Part shown: in pieces, positions 62,770-64,000 of the stretch
How the letters are laid out: each line of letters opens with the position of its first letter
Numbering within the stretch: position 1 is the first letter of the stretch
DNA from: Baylisascaris procyonis
Taxonomy: Eukaryota; Nematoda; Chromadorea; Rhabditida; Ascarididae
Length of the DNA: 64,000 nucleotides
Assembly (NCBI GenBank): GCA_037389465.1
Contig: JAZARR010000175.1
Coordinates: forward strand, 3,906,001-3,970,000
Direction: 5' to 3'
Notes under the pieces: model-generated
Database searches by the model: none
What the model saw: only the letters and a program-made list of their open reading frames with translations
Told to the model about the DNA's origin: nothing
Made by a program: the position numbers and the translations under genes

Positions 62770-63946
62770 CGAAAATTTTTGAGGTTGGTAAACTTATTAG
62801 GCGGATTTGTAAATACGCGTTTGTATGGGCATATCGCTAAGGCTCCTTTGAAAATTTTAAAGTAAATTTATAAAAGGTAAGAAAATCTTAAATTTTTTGT
62901 GGGCACCTTTGTAATCTTTTCTCTAAGGTGTATGTCCATTTGTTGCTTAGTCTCATTTCGTGAGTAAAAAAATAGTGTTGTAAAATCTGATAGACATGTT
63001 TTACGTCTGAACCTCAAAAGTTAGTGAGGTCGAAACTGTTGGAAGTATTTAAAGATTAGATTGTCGTCTTTGTTCTCCTCTTTTTGTGAACAACTGACAG
63101 GTTGCAAGAGTCTGTGGGAGTATTATTATGAGATAATATCCTAAAGCAGTAGGAAATAAGTTATAAATTAAATTCACCTTGCGAAATTTACCGACAAATT
63201 TACCAACTACAGGAATAAAGAAAAGAAAACAAGACAAGTGGGGTGCAGTGGGAATTATGCATGCATCAGAAAACAAAGTAAATGGTGTTGAATGTGAAAG
63301 GATTAGAAAATAGTAAGACGAATTACTAACAAAAATAGTGCGGAAATATTTAAAATAATCCCAATTGATGCTTTTTATATCAATCGAGTTAATTGACAAA
63401 TCAAAAATAAACGAAATTTGAATAATAATATAAATCGCGTATCGCTTTATAGGTGGGATGCTTAGGGAAAGTTTAGTGCTGAAAGAGATAAAGATTGTGC
63501 GGAAATGCATCGCTCAAAAACACATGAGTCGACGAGGGCTGCTGACGAGTCGAACGAAGTGAAAGGAAGCGGAAATGTTGTTCGGATGGCACATGTTGCG
63601 TAACGCTTCTTTTCGTTTCCGGTGCAAATCGTTCGTTGAGCAAATGCAAACATACACTTCACCATCTCTATCGCATCCTTGTGAGTGAAAGGAAATTTTC
63701 TCAAAACAAATTTGCATAAAAAATTGCACTTTTTTTTGCTCTGAGATATGGAAATTTTTTTTCAAATGGCAATAACAATTATTGCAGCCGAATCATTTTT
63801 TTTTTCTCAATCATTTATACAGTACGGCGTTAAAATACGGTGTTAACAATACGTGTTAAAATGAATTTAAATTTTCCGAACGAAAAAATTGCCGACAATT
63901 TTTGATTGACTTCCTTCGAAGTGAATTATTTTGAAATTATTTGCAG
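62770..63946. promoter_or_regulatory. Upstream region of the right-edge gene
   Basis: AT-rich sequence preceding a plus-strand start codon. A GC-richer patch at 63490-63690 contains a short plus-strand frame (MHRSKTHESTRAADESNEVK..., ATG at 63506) that may be an upstream open reading frame or part of a non-coding first exon. Overlapping minus-strand frames at 63462-63765 look like shadows. No TATA box is assigned. Confidence 0.3.
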
Positions 63947-63954
63947 TGAGTAAT

Positions 63955-63988
63955 ATGAATCGTACAAATTCAAGTGAAATAGAAGAAG
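63955..63988 (+). CDS. First coding exon of a gene cut by the right edge
   Basis: A strong acceptor (ATTATTTGCAG, ending at 63946) is followed by eight bases and an ATG at 63955. Eleven codons (MNRTNSSEIEE) plus one base lead to a GTGAGA donor at 63989. The acceptor just upstream of the ATG is typical of nematode 5' ends, either a cis intron or a spliced-leader addition site. The rest lies outside the window, so the product cannot be named. It is divergent from the Sprouty gene, with about 7.9 kb between the two start codons. Confidence 0.55.
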
Positions 63989-64000
63989 GTGAGATAATTC

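Overview
This window is AT-rich eukaryotic DNA. Short exons are bounded by GT/AG introns with nematode-style acceptors (T-rich tract then TTTCAG or TTGCAG). The best-matching proteins recall Caenorhabditis sequences, so I read it as a nematode chromosome segment; the species and clade cannot be named from the sequence. There are no bacterial operons, CRISPR arrays or intact transposons. Genes were assembled by joining exons whose splice phases agree.

Layout. (1) About 355-8687, plus strand: the last eight visible exons of an unrecognised gene encoding a Ser/Pro-rich, probably disordered protein. It continues off the left edge. (2) 10.6-13.5 kb: a few weak coding segments, including a frame-disrupted minus-strand stretch at 10974-11450. 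(3) 15893-30269, minus strand: a vesicular glutamate transporter, orthologue of C. elegans EAT-4 / vertebrate VGLUT, in twelve phase-consistent exons. Its last intron (16015-21794) contains a GC-rich array of roughly 100 copies of a 51-bp unit (about 16170-21500). (4) 30.3-52.6 kb: a long AT-rich tract with no gene I can prove. It holds degenerate tandem repeats, an almost perfect 28-bp-stem hairpin at 35505-35578, and two or three coding-like segments of unknown meaning. (5) 52698-56093, minus strand: a complete four-exon Sprouty-family gene with a Cbl-binding-type NEYTPMP motif near the N terminus and a C-terminal cysteine-rich Sprouty domain. (6) 56.1-63.95 kb: AT-rich, with a 103-bp dimeric tandem repeat and a weak candidate minus-strand cysteine-rich gene. 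(7) 63955-63988, plus strand: the first coding exon of a gene running off the right edge.

The glutamate transporter loads glutamate into synaptic vesicles. Sprouty modulates receptor tyrosine kinase/Ras signalling. Nothing links the two functionally beyond proximity and shared strand. The points most worth a second look are the GC-rich minisatellite inside the VGLUT intron, the nematode Sprouty, and the hairpin at 35.5 kb whose two mismatches are both G-U compatible on the plus strand.
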